From assembly GCF_009796825.1 (NCBI RefSeq), contig NZ_CP047030.1:2565001-2629000 (forward strand): a DNA stretch of 64,000 bases, in the 5' to 3' direction. Source of the stretch: Algibacter sp. L3A6 (lineage in GTDB: Bacteria; Bacteroidota; Bacteroidia; Flavobacteriales; Flavobacteriaceae). The notes under the pieces are model-generated. The model had not been told where the DNA came from. It saw only the letters and a list, made by a program, of their open reading frames with translations, and searched no databases. Below are positions 45,238 through 53,543 of the stretch, in pieces (positions within the stretch are counted from its first letter, which is position 1; each line of letters opens with the position of its first letter). A program made the translations under genes and the position numbers.

Positions 45238-46785
45238 ATGACGAAAGAGCAAAAAGATAATTTGTTTGTGCTAGTGAAATCACTTTCTAAATCCGAAAAG
45301 CGACAATTTAAGCTTTATGTAGGACGATTGGGAGTAAATGAGGACTCTAAGTTTTTAATGCTGTTTAATATTCTCGATAAATTATCGGTTTATGATGAGG
45401 CTTTTATTTTAAAGAAGGGTATTGTTAAAAAGCAACAACTCTCTAATTTAAAGGCACACCTTTATAAGCAAATATTAATTAGTTTAAGGTTAAATCCGTC
45501 GCATAAAGATATTAGACTACAAATACGCGAACAACTCGATTTTGCAACCATACTTTATCATAAAGGACTTTACAAACAGAGTTTGAAACTTTTAGATAAA
45601 GCAAAAAGTTTAGCCATTTTAAACGAAGAAAAAAATGTGGCTTACGAGGTGGTCGAGCTCGAAAAAGTTATAGAATCGCAATATATTACTAGAAGTTTAA
45701 GTAATCGTGCCGATGAGCTTACTATACAAGCCAAAGAGCTTAGTTTGCATAATGTTTTGGCTAGTAAACTATCTACTTTATCTCTGCAATTGTACGGCTT
45801 GTATCTAAAAATAGGATACATAAAGAATGATGAAGATTATAAACAGGTTACTAAATACTTTAACGATCGTTTACCAAAATACGATATACATGAGTTAGGT
45901 TTTCGTGAAAAGCTATGGCTATACAAATCTTACCTGTGGTATAGTTTTTTAACCGTCGATTTTTTGTCGTGCTATAAATATTCTCTAAAATGGGTAGATT
46001 TATTTTATGCGAAAGAAGAAATGATTGAGTTAAACCCTGTGTTTTTTTTAAGCGGAAATAATTATTTATTAGAGTCGCTTTACTTTTTAAGGAAATACGA
46101 TAAATTCAAAGAGAGCTTAATTAAGTTTGAAGGTGTAACCAAAGAAAAATGGTTCCCTAAAGATGATAATTTAGACGGTTTAGCTTTTTTGTATATTTAT
46201 AATAACAAGTTTAATTTACATTTTATTGAAGGAAGCTTTGACGAAGGCTTACCGCTTGTAGATACTGTTTTGGACGAATTGAAATTCTACAAAAACCGTA
46301 TTGATGAGCATCACGTTATGGTGTTTTATTACAAAATGGCGAGTATGTATTTTGGAGCTGGCGAGAACAAAAAATGTATTCAGTTTTTAGATAAAATTAT
46401 AAGCAATAAGTCTTTACAAATGCGTGAAGATTTGCTGTGTTTTTCTCGTATTTTAAATCTTGTGGCGCATTACGAGGCCGGTTTAGATTACAACCTCGAT
46501 GTGCTTATAAAGAGTACGTATAAGTTTTTAATTAAAATGGAAGATTTATATGAAGTACAAAAAGAATTTATCAAGTTTTTAAGAGGTTTAGGTGATATCT
46601 ATCCGCATGAGGTGAAGAACGAATTTAAGAAACTGCATAAAAAATTAAAGGAATACGAAAACGATCCCTACCAAAGTCGAGCGTTTTTATATCTAGATAT
46701 TATTTCTTGGTTAGAATCTAAAATTCAGAACCGACCAATTGGTTTGGTTATTCGAAATAAATTTCATGAATTGAAGGTGAAATAG
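45238..46785 (+). CDS. Conserved helical-repeat protein of unknown function
   Basis: 515 residues with no signal peptide or membrane segment, rich in Leu, Lys and Tyr. Successive helix pairs such as ATILYHKGLYKQSLKLLDKAKSL (about 105-127) and YYKMASMYFGAGENKKCIQFLDKI (about 363-386) resemble degenerate TPR units. The N-terminus VKSLSKSEKRQFKLYV looks like a short helical lead. I do not recognise a named family. It is divergent from leuA (148-base gap). TPR-like architecture suggests a protein-binding role. Confidence 0.7.
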   Translation: MTKEQKDNLFVLVKSLSKSEKRQFKLYVGRLGVNEDSKFLMLFNILDKLSVYDEAFILKKGIVKKQQLSNLKAHLYKQILISLRLNPSHKDIRLQIREQLDFATILYHKGLYKQSLKLLDKAKSLAILNEEKNVAYEVVELEKVIESQYITRSLSNRADELTIQAKELSLHNVLASKLSTLSLQLYGLYLKIGYIKNDEDYKQVTKYFNDRLPKYDIHELGFREKLWLYKSYLWYSFLTVDFLSCYKYSLKWVDLFYAKEEMIELNPVFFLSGNNYLLESLYFLRKYDKFKESLIKFEGVTKEKWFPKDDNLDGLAFLYIYNNKFNLHFIEGSFDEGLPLVDTVLDELKFYKNRIDEHHVMVFYYKMASMYFGAGENKKCIQFLDKIISNKSLQMREDLLCFSRILNLVAHYEAGLDYNLDVLIKSTYKFLIKMEDLYEVQKEFIKFLRGLGDIYPHEVKNEFKKLHKKLKEYENDPYQSRAFLYLDIISWLESKIQNRPIGLVIRNKFHELKVK

Positions 46786-47017
46786 GTTTGTTGTCGGGAA
46801 GTTTCTAAAAACAGATTAGTAAAGTTTAAAAAATCCGTTTTCAAACTATGGGAAAAAATATTATCTAAAAATTAAACCCCAAAAAAGCTTTAGTGAAATT
46901 CGATATATATCAAGGTCAATCCTCCAAAAATTAAAAAAAAACAGTCAAAAAATCTGAAAAATATTAGCTGTTTAGATTTAAACCAAGATTTTTGTTAAAT
47001 AGATATTATAAAGGAAT
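46786..47017. other. Intergenic, no feature recognised
   Basis: 232 bases of AT-rich spacer before the first small accessory gene. I see no gene, strong hairpin or promoter box. Confidence 0.5.
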
Positions 47018-47407
47018 ATGGAAATAGAAAAATTGACAAATAAGTTTATTATTTCACTTGAATCAATATTAAAAAGAATTGAGTTGAAGTCAATAGACGA
47101 TATTTTAGATTCTAGAGATTCTGACTTATTTTCTAGTCAATGGATAAAGGCTTGGAATGAAATGAGTGCTGAAAAAATAAATTTGGAAAGAGAGCTAGAG
47201 GAAATTTTTAAATTGGTTTTTAGAAAAACAGAATCTGACGATTTGTCTGCATATATCACAGAGGATTTTGAATTGATTGCTAACCATTTGAAATTGGGAG
47301 AAAATAAATGGGTTACAAGCTTATGCAATTCTTATTTTAATGGAAAAATACCCGAAGGAAAAATTAAAGCCTCAAATAAAACTCTAGTTGAATTGCTAAA
47401 TGAATAG
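47018..47407 (+). CDS. Small acidic hypothetical protein
   Basis: 129 residues, predicted mostly helical, without signal peptide or membrane segment. A coiled-coil-prone stretch (MSAEKINLERELEEIFKLVF, about 48-68) precedes an acidic segment ending ITEDFELIANHLKLGENKW. The size and composition recall immunity-type or regulatory proteins, but no family is recognised. It is the first of a run of small genes separated by hairpin-forming repeats. Confidence 0.65.
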   Translation: MEIEKLTNKFIISLESILKRIELKSIDDILDSRDSDLFSSQWIKAWNEMSAEKINLERELEEIFKLVFRKTESDDLSAYITEDFELIANHLKLGENKWVTSLCNSYFNGKIPEGKIKASNKTLVELLNE

Positions 47408-47433
47408 ATTTAATAAAAATTAAAGGAGTAAAG

Positions 47434-47461
47434 ACTGTGTATAAATAATTACTGTTTTAGT
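47434..47461 (+). repeat. Cassette-type intergenic repeat R1 (partial)
   Basis: The sequence ACTGTGTATAAATAATTACT and following bases contain an 18-base block (47443-47460) repeated exactly at 48015-48032. Only the left half of the element is visible and no complementary right arm is found before 47522. Confidence 0.6.
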
Positions 47462-47521
47462 TAAAATTAACCTCTTATTTCCCTTAAGCAATTTAGAAAA
47501 AGATAATTATCATAAAAAAGC

Positions 47522-47992
47522 ATGAAATTAAAAAATATATACAAACCGTTATTAGTTCTATTTGTTGTTAACCTATTTTTAATTTCTTGTAAGGAAAAGC
47601 AGAAAACAATCGTTGAAAATGTTACAAACGAAAAGATACTAGAACAAAACTCAGAAGTTAATACAGATTTCCCTGTTTACTCTGAAAAAAGTGAATCTAA
47701 ATCTGATAGTGCACAAAATATTTTAAGAGGAAGAATAACGTTAGGTCATGAGGTTAGTAGTTTTTCCCCTTGTGGAGATGATAAGGAATTTTGGATTATA
47801 GCGGAAGAGGAACTGACTAAGTTATATTTCAAGTTAATAAAAAACAAAGCGCCTTACTCTCCAATATTTGTGAGTATTGCAATTATTGATAAAGGAAAAT
47901 CAGAAGATGGATTTGCTGCTGATTATGACAGCACCTATGAGGTGGTAAATATTTTAGAAGCCAGAAACATCTCAGACATAGATTGTGAATAA
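47522..47992 (+). CDS. Hypothetical lipoprotein
   Basis: 156 residues with a signal peptide and lipobox LISC (about Cys23), a Lys/Glu-rich linker to about 60, and a small domain (about 65-156) containing LRGRITLGHEVSSFSPCGDDKEFWI and a terminal Cys near DIDCE. Two cysteines might form a disulfide. It has no recognised family. It is carried between repeats R1 and R2 in the cassette-like array. Confidence 0.7.
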   Translation: MKLKNIYKPLLVLFVVNLFLISCKEKQKTIVENVTNEKILEQNSEVNTDFPVYSEKSESKSDSAQNILRGRITLGHEVSSFSPCGDDKEFWIIAEEELTKLYFKLIKNKAPYSPIFVSIAIIDKGKSEDGFAADYDSTYEVVNILEARNISDIDCE

Positions 47993-47995
47993 AAC

Positions 47996-48076
47996 GTCTT
48001 ACAATGATGTCTAAAAATAATTACTGTTTTAGGCTTAAATAAATACGAGACTATGCTTATACTAAACGTTGTAACA
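47996..48076 (+). repeat. Cassette-type intergenic repeat R2
   Basis: It begins TCTTACAATG and ends CGTTGTAACA, so TTACAA and TTGTAA pair at the base. It contains the 18-base block shared with R1 and the segment CTTATACTAAACGTTG at the right. The right tip GTTGTAACA (48068-48076) is the exact complement of TGTTACAAC (48470-48478) on the other side of the next gene. Confidence 0.7.
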
Positions 48077-48092
48077 TATTTGACCAAACTAA

Positions 48093-48464
48093 ATGGAAAA
48101 AACAATATTTAAGAATAAAATCTTCGAATATTCTCTAATTGGATATCTGATTTTACTATCAAGCTGGAATTTATATGTCCTTGGAACAGGAAATTTATTC
48201 GCAATAATTACTTGTGGAATTCAAGGATTACTATTAATTCTAATATTAACAGAAAATAAATATGCTAAAAACGGAATTAAAATTGGTGCGATAATCCTAA
48301 TTTTTGGTCACGGACTTTCCTTAATCGGAAAATCAATAAAAATTTTTCTTGGAGACGAAATTGTAACCTCTGAATTGTTGAAAAAAACTATATTTCTGAC
48401 AATCGCAATTTTAATTTATGTATTCAATGAAAAATATACTGAATTAGTAAAAACGGAAAAATAA
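48093..48464 (+). CDS. Small membrane protein of unknown function
   Basis: 123 residues with four hydrophobic segments (about 13-32, 35-52, 63-82 and 91-112) and short charged ends. It has no recognised family. It is bracketed by repeats R2 and R3 whose outer tips are complementary (GTTGTAACA and TGTTACAAC), as expected for a mobile cassette. Confidence 0.7.
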   Translation: MEKTIFKNKIFEYSLIGYLILLSSWNLYVLGTGNLFAIITCGIQGLLLILILTENKYAKNGIKIGAIILIFGHGLSLIGKSIKIFLGDEIVTSELLKKTIFLTIAILIYVFNEKYTELVKTEK

Positions 48465-48469
48465 AAACG

Positions 48470-48677
48470 TGTTACAACAGTGTATAAAAAACATAGGGCG
48501 TTTGTGCTAAATAGAAAGTTCCGTGCATAATAATAATAATAAAGTCCGTTAAATATAAAATTTGGCGTTTAAAGTAGAAAAGATAAAAGCAAAATATTTA
48601 TATTTAGCTAAGTAATAAACCGTAACGAAAGTGCTTATCAACTGCCCTACGTTTCTTATACTTTACGTTAGCTGTAA
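48470..48677 (+). repeat. Cassette-type intergenic repeat R3 (long hairpin)
   Basis: GTATAAAAAACATAGGGC (48482-48499) pairs with GCCCTACGTTTCTTATAC (48644-48661) with only two mismatches. Outside this the tips are TGTTACAAC on the left and GTTAGCTGTAA on the right, which are only partly complementary to each other. Each tip instead matches the far side of its own neighbouring gene. The intervening ~145 bases are AT-rich and non-coding. Confidence 0.8.
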
Positions 48678-48705
48678 TATAAAAAAAACTCGCAAATCAT
48701 ACAAT

Positions 48706-49347
48706 ATGATTAATAATAATGAAAAATTCGTAAAGGATACTTTCAAATTTCATAAAGACAAGTTTTCACAGCATCTGAAACTTATTAATGAAGTTAAAGA
48801 CTATACAAAAACCTATAGTGATTGTTATTTAGGTTTTCATAAATACAATTCAGAAATGAATCAAATGAATAAACCTAAAGTATATAAACGGACACCAAAA
48901 AACTTAGAAGGGAAATTTGAAAATAGATTATTGGATGATACTATATATTTTTCAAAGCAGTTGGGGAAAAGTTGGATAAATACTTGTTTTTATCAAATCA
49001 AGGATGAAAACCAAAACAATATCGGATTACATTATGATGGAACACCTAAAGAACCAGAACTCAATCAAATTTACATTTCAATTTTCGAAAACAATAAGTT
49101 AAATAAAGTGCTATTTTATCACTCAGATAATAATTTTATGGAAGACTCTTATTCTTATGATAATCAAGGCAGAATTGAGAAAATAATTAGAGATGGCTAT
49201 TGGGGAAAGTCTAGTTCTGTTCTTCCAACCAGAACTTTTAAATTTGATTACGATACAAACAATAAATTAACATTATTTAGTAAACAACTTAAACAAAACG
49301 GAGAGAACTATTTTGAACAGATTTTTCCAAAAGTGAAACGACAATAA
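48706..49347 (+). CDS. Hypothetical protein with YD/RHS-like beta repeats
   Basis: 213 residues from the ATG at 48706. A longer frame begins at a GTG at 48631, but those 25 codons lie inside repeat R3 and are unlikely to be translated. Tyr/Asn/Asp-rich segments such as NKVLFYHSDNNFMEDSYSYD and GRIEKIIRDGYW resemble short beta-hairpin repeats seen in antigen-like proteins. No family is assigned. It is flanked by the perfect inverted pair GTTAGCTGTA (48667-48676) and TACAGCTAAC (49360-49369). Confidence 0.7.
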   Translation: MINNNEKFVKDTFKFHKDKFSQHLKLINEVKDYTKTYSDCYLGFHKYNSEMNQMNKPKVYKRTPKNLEGKFENRLLDDTIYFSKQLGKSWINTCFYQIKDENQNNIGLHYDGTPKEPELNQIYISIFENNKLNKVLFYHSDNNFMEDSYSYDNQGRIEKIIRDGYWGKSSSVLPTRTFKFDYDTNNKLTLFSKQLKQNGENYFEQIFPKVKRQ

Positions 49348-49357
49348 AAACGAAAAT

Positions 49358-49440
49358 ACTACAGCTAACACTCTATATAAATAATACTTAGTTTAGTGCT
49401 TAATCAAGAGTAAATGCATTCTGTTACATCAGGTTTTCCT
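49358..49440 (+). repeat. Cassette-type intergenic repeat R4 (left half clear)
   Basis: It starts CTACAGCTAACACTCTATAT and continues with a T-rich AATAATACTTAGTTTAGTGC segment like the left half of R1 and R2. No matching right arm is found before the next gene. Confidence 0.55.
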
Positions 49441-49533
49441 TAGAAAAATCGGTGCATACAAACCCATTAACCACAATTAAGAGAAATAAAAACAGAGACT
49501 AAAAAGTTTCATTTATTACTACATGATATCAAC

Positions 49534-49767
49534 ATGATTATAGAACAAGAGGAAAAATTTAAAGACGTACTTTCTAAAATAGAAGGAAAAATTAATGAGC
49601 AAAGTTTTTTTAACAAGTTCTTGGAATTGTATCCAGAAGCGTGGAAAAAACATAAAATTATGTATTCAAAATTTAATAAAAGTAAACAATTTGGACAAAA
49701 AATTCCGTTACCAAAACCTGAGGTTTCTTTACGAAAAGAAATTAGGGTGTGGTTACAAAAACAATAA
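49534..49767 (+). CDS. Small hypothetical protein
   Basis: 77 residues, strongly basic at the C-terminal half (about 35-77, KKHKIMYSKFNKSKQFGQKI and LRKEIRVWLQKQ), so possibly nucleic-acid or protein binding. It has no signal peptide and no recognised family. It is the last gene of the accessory stretch before the core gene at 49954. Confidence 0.5.
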   Translation: MIIEQEEKFKDVLSKIEGKINEQSFFNKFLELYPEAWKKHKIMYSKFNKSKQFGQKIPLPKPEVSLRKEIRVWLQKQ

Positions 49768-49867
49768 AACCGGAATTTAAACTATCAAAACCAAGCAAAC
49801 CATCTCATTCTCTAAAAATATAAAAAGGAACATAGTTTTAACGATATAAAGTGTTGGTGATGTTCTC

Positions 49868-49885
49868 TTTCCGCGAAAGCGAAAA
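49868..49885 (+). repeat. Short palindromic repeat, copy B
   Basis: TTTCCGCGAAAGCGAAAA is the exact reverse complement of 40141-40158. It lies about 40 bases upstream of the -7 box of the peptidyl-prolyl isomerase gene. Confidence 0.7.
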
Positions 49886-49923
49886 AATAAACCACAAGTT
49901 TCTTATCTACAAACTTACTTCCG

Positions 49924-49931
49924 TATATTTG
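49924..49931 (+). promoter_or_regulatory. -7 promoter element of the PPIase gene
   Basis: TATATTTG matches TAnnTTTG exactly, 22 bases before the start codon at 49954. The -33 TTG is not clear. Confidence 0.55.
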
Positions 49932-49953
49932 CACTTTCTTAAAAATAACAATC

Positions 49954-50886
49954 ATGCAAGACGGATTATACGCAAAATTTAATACAACAAAAGGAGAAAT
50001 TCTAGTTGCTTTAGAGTACAAAAAAACGCCAGGAACAGTTGGGCACTTTGTAGCTTTAGCTGAAGGAAATCTTGAAAACAAAGTAAAACCACAAGGAACA
50101 CCTTATTACGATGGATTAAAATTCCATAGAGTAATTGAAGATTTTATGATCCAAGGTGGATGTCCACAAGGATCGGGAGCTGGAAGTCCTGGTTATAAAT
50201 TTGATGATGAGTTTCATCCAGATTTAAAACATGACGGACCAGGAGTATTGTCTATGGCAAATGCAGGACCTGGAACTAATGGAAGTCAGTTTTTTATAAC
50301 ACACGTAGAAACAGCTTGGTTAGATGGTAAGCATACTGTTTTTGGTAAAGTTGTAGAAGGACAAAATATAGTAGATGCTATTGCACAAGGTGATTTAATT
50401 GATACCTTAGAGATTGTTAGAGTTGGAGCGGAAGCTGAAGCTTTTAACGGTGTTGAAGCATTTAGAACGTTTGAAGGTTCTCGTGAGGCAAAATTAGCTG
50501 AGGCTAAAGCTGCTGGTGAAGCGGAATTGGATAAATTGGCTGCTGGGTTTGAAAAAACTGAAAGTGGTTTACGTTACCAAATTATTCAAGAAGGTAATGG
50601 TGCAAAAGCAGAAAAAGGTAAAACGGTTTCTGTACACTATAAAGGCCAATTGGCTGATGGTACTGTTTTCGATTCATCATACAAACGTAATTCACCAATT
50701 GATTTTCCAATTGGAGTAGGACAGGTTATTCCAGGATGGGATGAAGGTATTAGCTTATTAAAAGTAGGCGATAAGGCACGTTTAGTAATTCCGAGTCACT
50801 TAGGTTACGGTAGTGCTGGTGCAGGTGGTGTTATTCCTCCAAATGCAACATTGGTTTTCGATGTAGAACTTATGGATGTAAAGTAA
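49954..50886 (+). CDS. Dual peptidyl-prolyl isomerase: cyclophilin-FKBP fusion
   Basis: 310 residues containing two unrelated prolyl-isomerase folds. Residues about 3-155 are a cyclophilin (FHRVIEDFMIQGGCPQGSGAG, ANAGPGTNGSQFFITH, LDGKHTVFGKVVEG), then an alanine/glutamate-rich helical linker (about 160-200). Residues about 203-310 are an FKBP domain (VHYKGQLADGTVFDSSYKR, VIPGWDEGISLLKVGDKARLVIPSHLGYGSAGAGG). There is no signal peptide, so it is cytoplasmic. Such cyclophilin-FKBP fusions have been described in flavobacteria. Confidence 0.95.
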   Translation: MQDGLYAKFNTTKGEILVALEYKKTPGTVGHFVALAEGNLENKVKPQGTPYYDGLKFHRVIEDFMIQGGCPQGSGAGSPGYKFDDEFHPDLKHDGPGVLSMANAGPGTNGSQFFITHVETAWLDGKHTVFGKVVEGQNIVDAIAQGDLIDTLEIVRVGAEAEAFNGVEAFRTFEGSREAKLAEAKAAGEAELDKLAAGFEKTESGLRYQIIQEGNGAKAEKGKTVSVHYKGQLADGTVFDSSYKRNSPIDFPIGVGQVIPGWDEGISLLKVGDKARLVIPSHLGYGSAGAGGVIPPNATLVFDVELMDVK

Positions 50887-51003
50887 GCTAAACAGGCTTA
50901 GTTTTTAAGTTGAATAATGACTGAAAATAGAACATGATACATGTTGTTTTTTCTTGTTATTAATAGACTTAGCAACAAGGTTTTATATAGATTAAATAAG
51001 AAT

Positions 51004-51030
51004 AAGCACCCTTTTTTAGGGTGCTTTTTT
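51004..51030 (+). terminator. Intrinsic terminator after the PPIase gene
   Basis: AAGCACCC (51004-51011) pairs with GGGTGCTT (51019-51026), followed by T6. Confidence 0.92.
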
Positions 51031-51123
51031 ATTGTTGTATTTTGGCGATACCAAAGGACTGATAATTATTTTAATTCATCGATTTTATTCTTTCAATTTT
51101 CTGGTTAAATCTATTTTTGTAGT

Positions 51124-51546
51124 ATGATTAGTGTAAGAGAATCGGATTTTTACCCAATGGTTTTGAAAGAATTTAATTACGAATTTGGCAACGTTTTTAT
51201 TTTCGAAAAGTGTGTTGTTTCCGAAGTGAATCAAGGTGTTGATTTTACTTGGGATGTACATGCAAAAATAATTATTGACGATGTTTTTGGATACTTAGGT
51301 ACGCCAGATGGAGCAACTATTAATTTTATATCTAATAGAATTAATTCGTATTCGGTTATGGCTTCCGATTGGATAAGGTTTTTTAAAAATAGCTATTTCT
51401 TAAAATCTTATATTGTGGTTTCAGACAAAACACGACTGTCTAATGCTATTATCGAAAAACTCTTTTTTAAAGGTACTATAAAGCATTTTAAAGAGTTAGA
51501 TATGGCCATAAATTTTGTAGAAAATGATATGGTAGAAATTAGCTAG
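51124..51546 (+). CDS. Conserved hypothetical protein, alpha/beta
   Basis: 140 residues without signal or membrane segments. The pattern of alternating strands and helices, with a C-terminal FKGTIKHFKELDMAINFVEN helix, weakly recalls STAS/SpoIIAA-like small domains. I cannot assign it. It lies between a terminator and the YfiT-like gene (21-base gap), so it may be first of the short operon 51124-52600. Confidence 0.65.
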   Translation: MISVRESDFYPMVLKEFNYEFGNVFIFEKCVVSEVNQGVDFTWDVHAKIIIDDVFGYLGTPDGATINFISNRINSYSVMASDWIRFFKNSYFLKSYIVVSDKTRLSNAIIEKLFFKGTIKHFKELDMAINFVENDMVEIS

Positions 51547-51567
51547 CATTGTTTTATATTTGTTTTT

Positions 51568-52113
51568 ATGACAGATAAAGAACTCCAACAGCTTAAATAC
51601 CCAATAGGTCAATTTTCTTGCCCTAGCAATATTACTAAAGAACATCTAGCGGGCTGGATTTCTATATTAGAGCACTTTCCTAATAGACTAGAAGGTTTAG
51701 TTAAAGACTTAACAGACCAACAGCTAGATACGCCATATAGACCAGAAGGTTGGACTATTAGGCAAGTTATTCATCATTTATCCGATAGTCATCACCATAG
51801 TTATACACGTTTTAAATGGGCTTTAACAGAAGATAAGCCAGTAATAAAAGCATATTTTGAAGAGCGTTGGGCGGAATTAATAGATTCTAAATCTGCACCC
51901 ATAGAAATGTCTTTAGAGCATTTGCGTGCCATACATTTTAAACTGGTGTATTTGTTAAAAACCTTATCGGAAGAAGCTTTGCAAGCTTGTTTTATTCATC
52001 CGGAAACAAATAGTGAAGTGCCATTAAACTTTAATGTTGGTAATTACGCTTGGCATAGTAATCACCATTATGCGCACATTGAAAATTTAATAAAACTTAA
52101 AGGTTGGATTTAA
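51568..52113 (+). CDS. YfiT/DinB-like metal-dependent protein (bacillithiol transferase family)
   Basis: A 181-residue four-helix DinB-superfamily protein. The histidine ligands expected for the YfiT branch are visible: HHLSDSHHH (near 69-77) and WHSNHHYAHIENL (near 163-175). The N-terminus YPIGQFSCPSNITKEHLAGWI is also typical. YfiT of Bacillus is a metal-dependent hydrolase/thiol transferase-like protein, but the activity here is unknown. It overlaps into the next gene's leader by a 1-base gap. Confidence 0.88.
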   Translation: MTDKELQQLKYPIGQFSCPSNITKEHLAGWISILEHFPNRLEGLVKDLTDQQLDTPYRPEGWTIRQVIHHLSDSHHHSYTRFKWALTEDKPVIKAYFEERWAELIDSKSAPIEMSLEHLRAIHFKLVYLLKTLSEEALQACFIHPETNSEVPLNFNVGNYAWHSNHHYAHIENLIKLKGWI

Positions 52114-52114
52114 A

Positions 52115-52600
52115 ATGATAAGAAAAGCAACTCTTGCCGATACTAGCGCGCTTTTAGAAATTTACAATTATTATGTAATACATACTACGGTTACTTTTGA
52201 TGAAGCGGCTTTATCCTTAAATGCTTTTACCGAAAAGTTAGAACTTATTTTAAAAGATTACCCGTGTATAGTTTTTGAAGACAATAATGAGATTTTAGGT
52301 TTTGCTTACGGTAGTAAATTTAGGCCGAAACCAGCCTATAATTATACTGTAGAATCTACAGTATATGTTAAAAACGGAGCGCATGGAAAGCAAATAGGTT
52401 CTAAACTATACACCGAACTACTTGAGCAGTTAAAGCAACGTAATTTTAAATCGGTTTTGGGTGTTTTAACCATTCCGAATCCTGCAAGCGTTAAGCTACA
52501 CGAAAAATTTGGTTTTACTCAGGTGGCACATTTAAAAGAAGTTGGATTTAAGTTTGATACTTGGCTAGATGTAGGCATTTTTCAATTAAAAATTAATTAA
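52115..52600 (+). CDS. GNAT N-acetyltransferase, phosphinothricin-acetyltransferase-like
   Basis: A 161-residue enzyme with the complete GNAT fold. The N-terminal RKATLADTSALLEIYNYYV, the strand segment FAYGSKFRPKPAYNYTVESTVYV and the acetyl-CoA loop NGAHGKQIGSKLYTELLEQ (near 91-109) resemble the Pat/YncA subgroup that acetylates small amines such as amino-acid analogues. It starts 1 base after the YfiT-like gene and overlaps the convergent redoxin gene by four bases. Confidence 0.9.
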   Translation: MIRKATLADTSALLEIYNYYVIHTTVTFDEAALSLNAFTEKLELILKDYPCIVFEDNNEILGFAYGSKFRPKPAYNYTVESTVYVKNGAHGKQIGSKLYTELLEQLKQRNFKSVLGVLTIPNPASVKLHEKFGFTQVAHLKEVGFKFDTWLDVGIFQLKIN

Positions 52601-53157
52601 GCCTTTTTCCATTTTATACCGCAGCCAATACTTGGTTTCTGTGGCGCATTATTACTAGTGTTATTCACTAAGCAATCTATAGCGTGACGTAAATCTTTAC
52701 CAGTAACAGGAACGCCGTTGCCTGGTCTAGAATCGTCTAATTGCCCTCTATAAGTTAATTCTAAATTTCCGTTGAATACATAAAAATCTGGTGTGCAAGC
52801 AGCATCATAAGCTTTTGCTACAGCTTGACTTTCATCATACAAATAAGGAAAAGGATACACTTCTGTTTCCGCATGAAGCTTCATTTTTTCAGGACTATCT
52901 TGTGGATAGTTAACCACATCATTACTAGAAATAGCGATACATTTGATACCTTTTTCCAAATATGTGTTAGCTATGGCTACTAATTCTTCATTTACATGAA
53001 TTACAAAAGGGCAGTGGTTACAAATAAACATAATTACAGTGCCGGTTTCACCGTTTAAAACATTGAGATCTAGAGTTTCTCCAGATACGGTATCTAGCAA
53101 TGAAAAATGAGGTGCTTTTGTTCCTAAGGGAAGCATGTTGGATGGAGTTTGAGCCAT
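52597..53157 (-). CDS. Thioredoxin-family (AhpC/TSA-like) redox protein
   Basis: 186 residues from the ATG at 53157. A longer frame reaching 53217 would overlap the divergent csaA start and adds a non-conserved tail, so I rejected it. The peroxiredoxin-like fold shows GTKAPHFSLLDTVSGE, the redox motif FICNHCPF (CNHC, near 48), and PDFYVFNGNLELTYRGQLDDSRPG, the thioredoxin cis-proline region. The conserved CNHCPFV type is common in thioredoxin-family proteins of unknown partner. It is cytoplasmic. Confidence 0.9.
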   Translation of the reverse strand: MAQTPSNMLPLGTKAPHFSLLDTVSGETLDLNVLNGETGTVIMFICNHCPFVIHVNEELVAIANTYLEKGIKCIAISSNDVVNYPQDSPEKMKLHAETEVYPFPYLYDESQAVAKAYDAACTPDFYVFNGNLELTYRGQLDDSRPGNGVPVTGKDLRHAIDCLVNNTSNNAPQKPSIGCGIKWKKA

Positions 53158-53204
53158 AGTTAAAAGTTTTATGCTAAGTTCGGGATTATTTGTATTTTTA
53201 AAAA

Positions 53205-53540
53205 ATGAACCAAGCAATAACTTTCGAAGATTTTACAAAAGTGGATTTAAGAGTCGGTACTATTCTGGAGGTGAACAATTTTCCGAAAGCAAGAAAACCA
53301 GCTTATCAATTAACCATTGATTTTGGAGATTTAGGCATAAAAAAAACATCGGCACAAATTACCACACTTTATAAAAAAGAAGATTTAATACAGAAGCAAA
53401 TTGTGGCTGTTGTTAATTTTCCGAAGAAACAAATCGCTAATTTTATGAGTGAATGTTTGGTTGTTGGTGCTGTAGATGGTAAAGATGTTGTATTGTTAAA
53501 CCCGGAACATAAAGTAAAAAACGGAACAACAGTTTCATAA
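53205..53540 (+). CDS. csaA: CsaA-type tRNA-binding protein
   Basis: A single EMAP-II/Trbp111-like OB domain of 111 residues. KVDLRVGTILEVNNFPKARKPA (13-34) and the end ECLVVGAVDGKDVVLLNPEHKV are close to Bacillus CsaA, a dimeric tRNA-binding protein with reported chaperone-like activity. It starts divergently from the redoxin gene and is followed by the transporter after 3 bases. Confidence 0.93.
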   Translation: MNQAITFEDFTKVDLRVGTILEVNNFPKARKPAYQLTIDFGDLGIKKTSAQITTLYKKEDLIQKQIVAVVNFPKKQIANFMSECLVVGAVDGKDVVLLNPEHKVKNGTTVS

Positions 53541-53543
53541 CAT

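Noticed and set aside
48631..48705. GTG start extending the cassette gene at 48706
   Set aside because: The extra 25 codons are the right arm of hairpin repeat R3.
47434..49440. Canonical class 1 or chromosomal integron
   Set aside because: There is no integrase gene and no exact RYYYAAC/GTTRRRY core, so only a cassette-like arrangement is claimed.
53158..53217. Upstream start of the redoxin gene
   Set aside because: It overlaps the start of the divergent csaA gene and the added residues are not redoxin-like.
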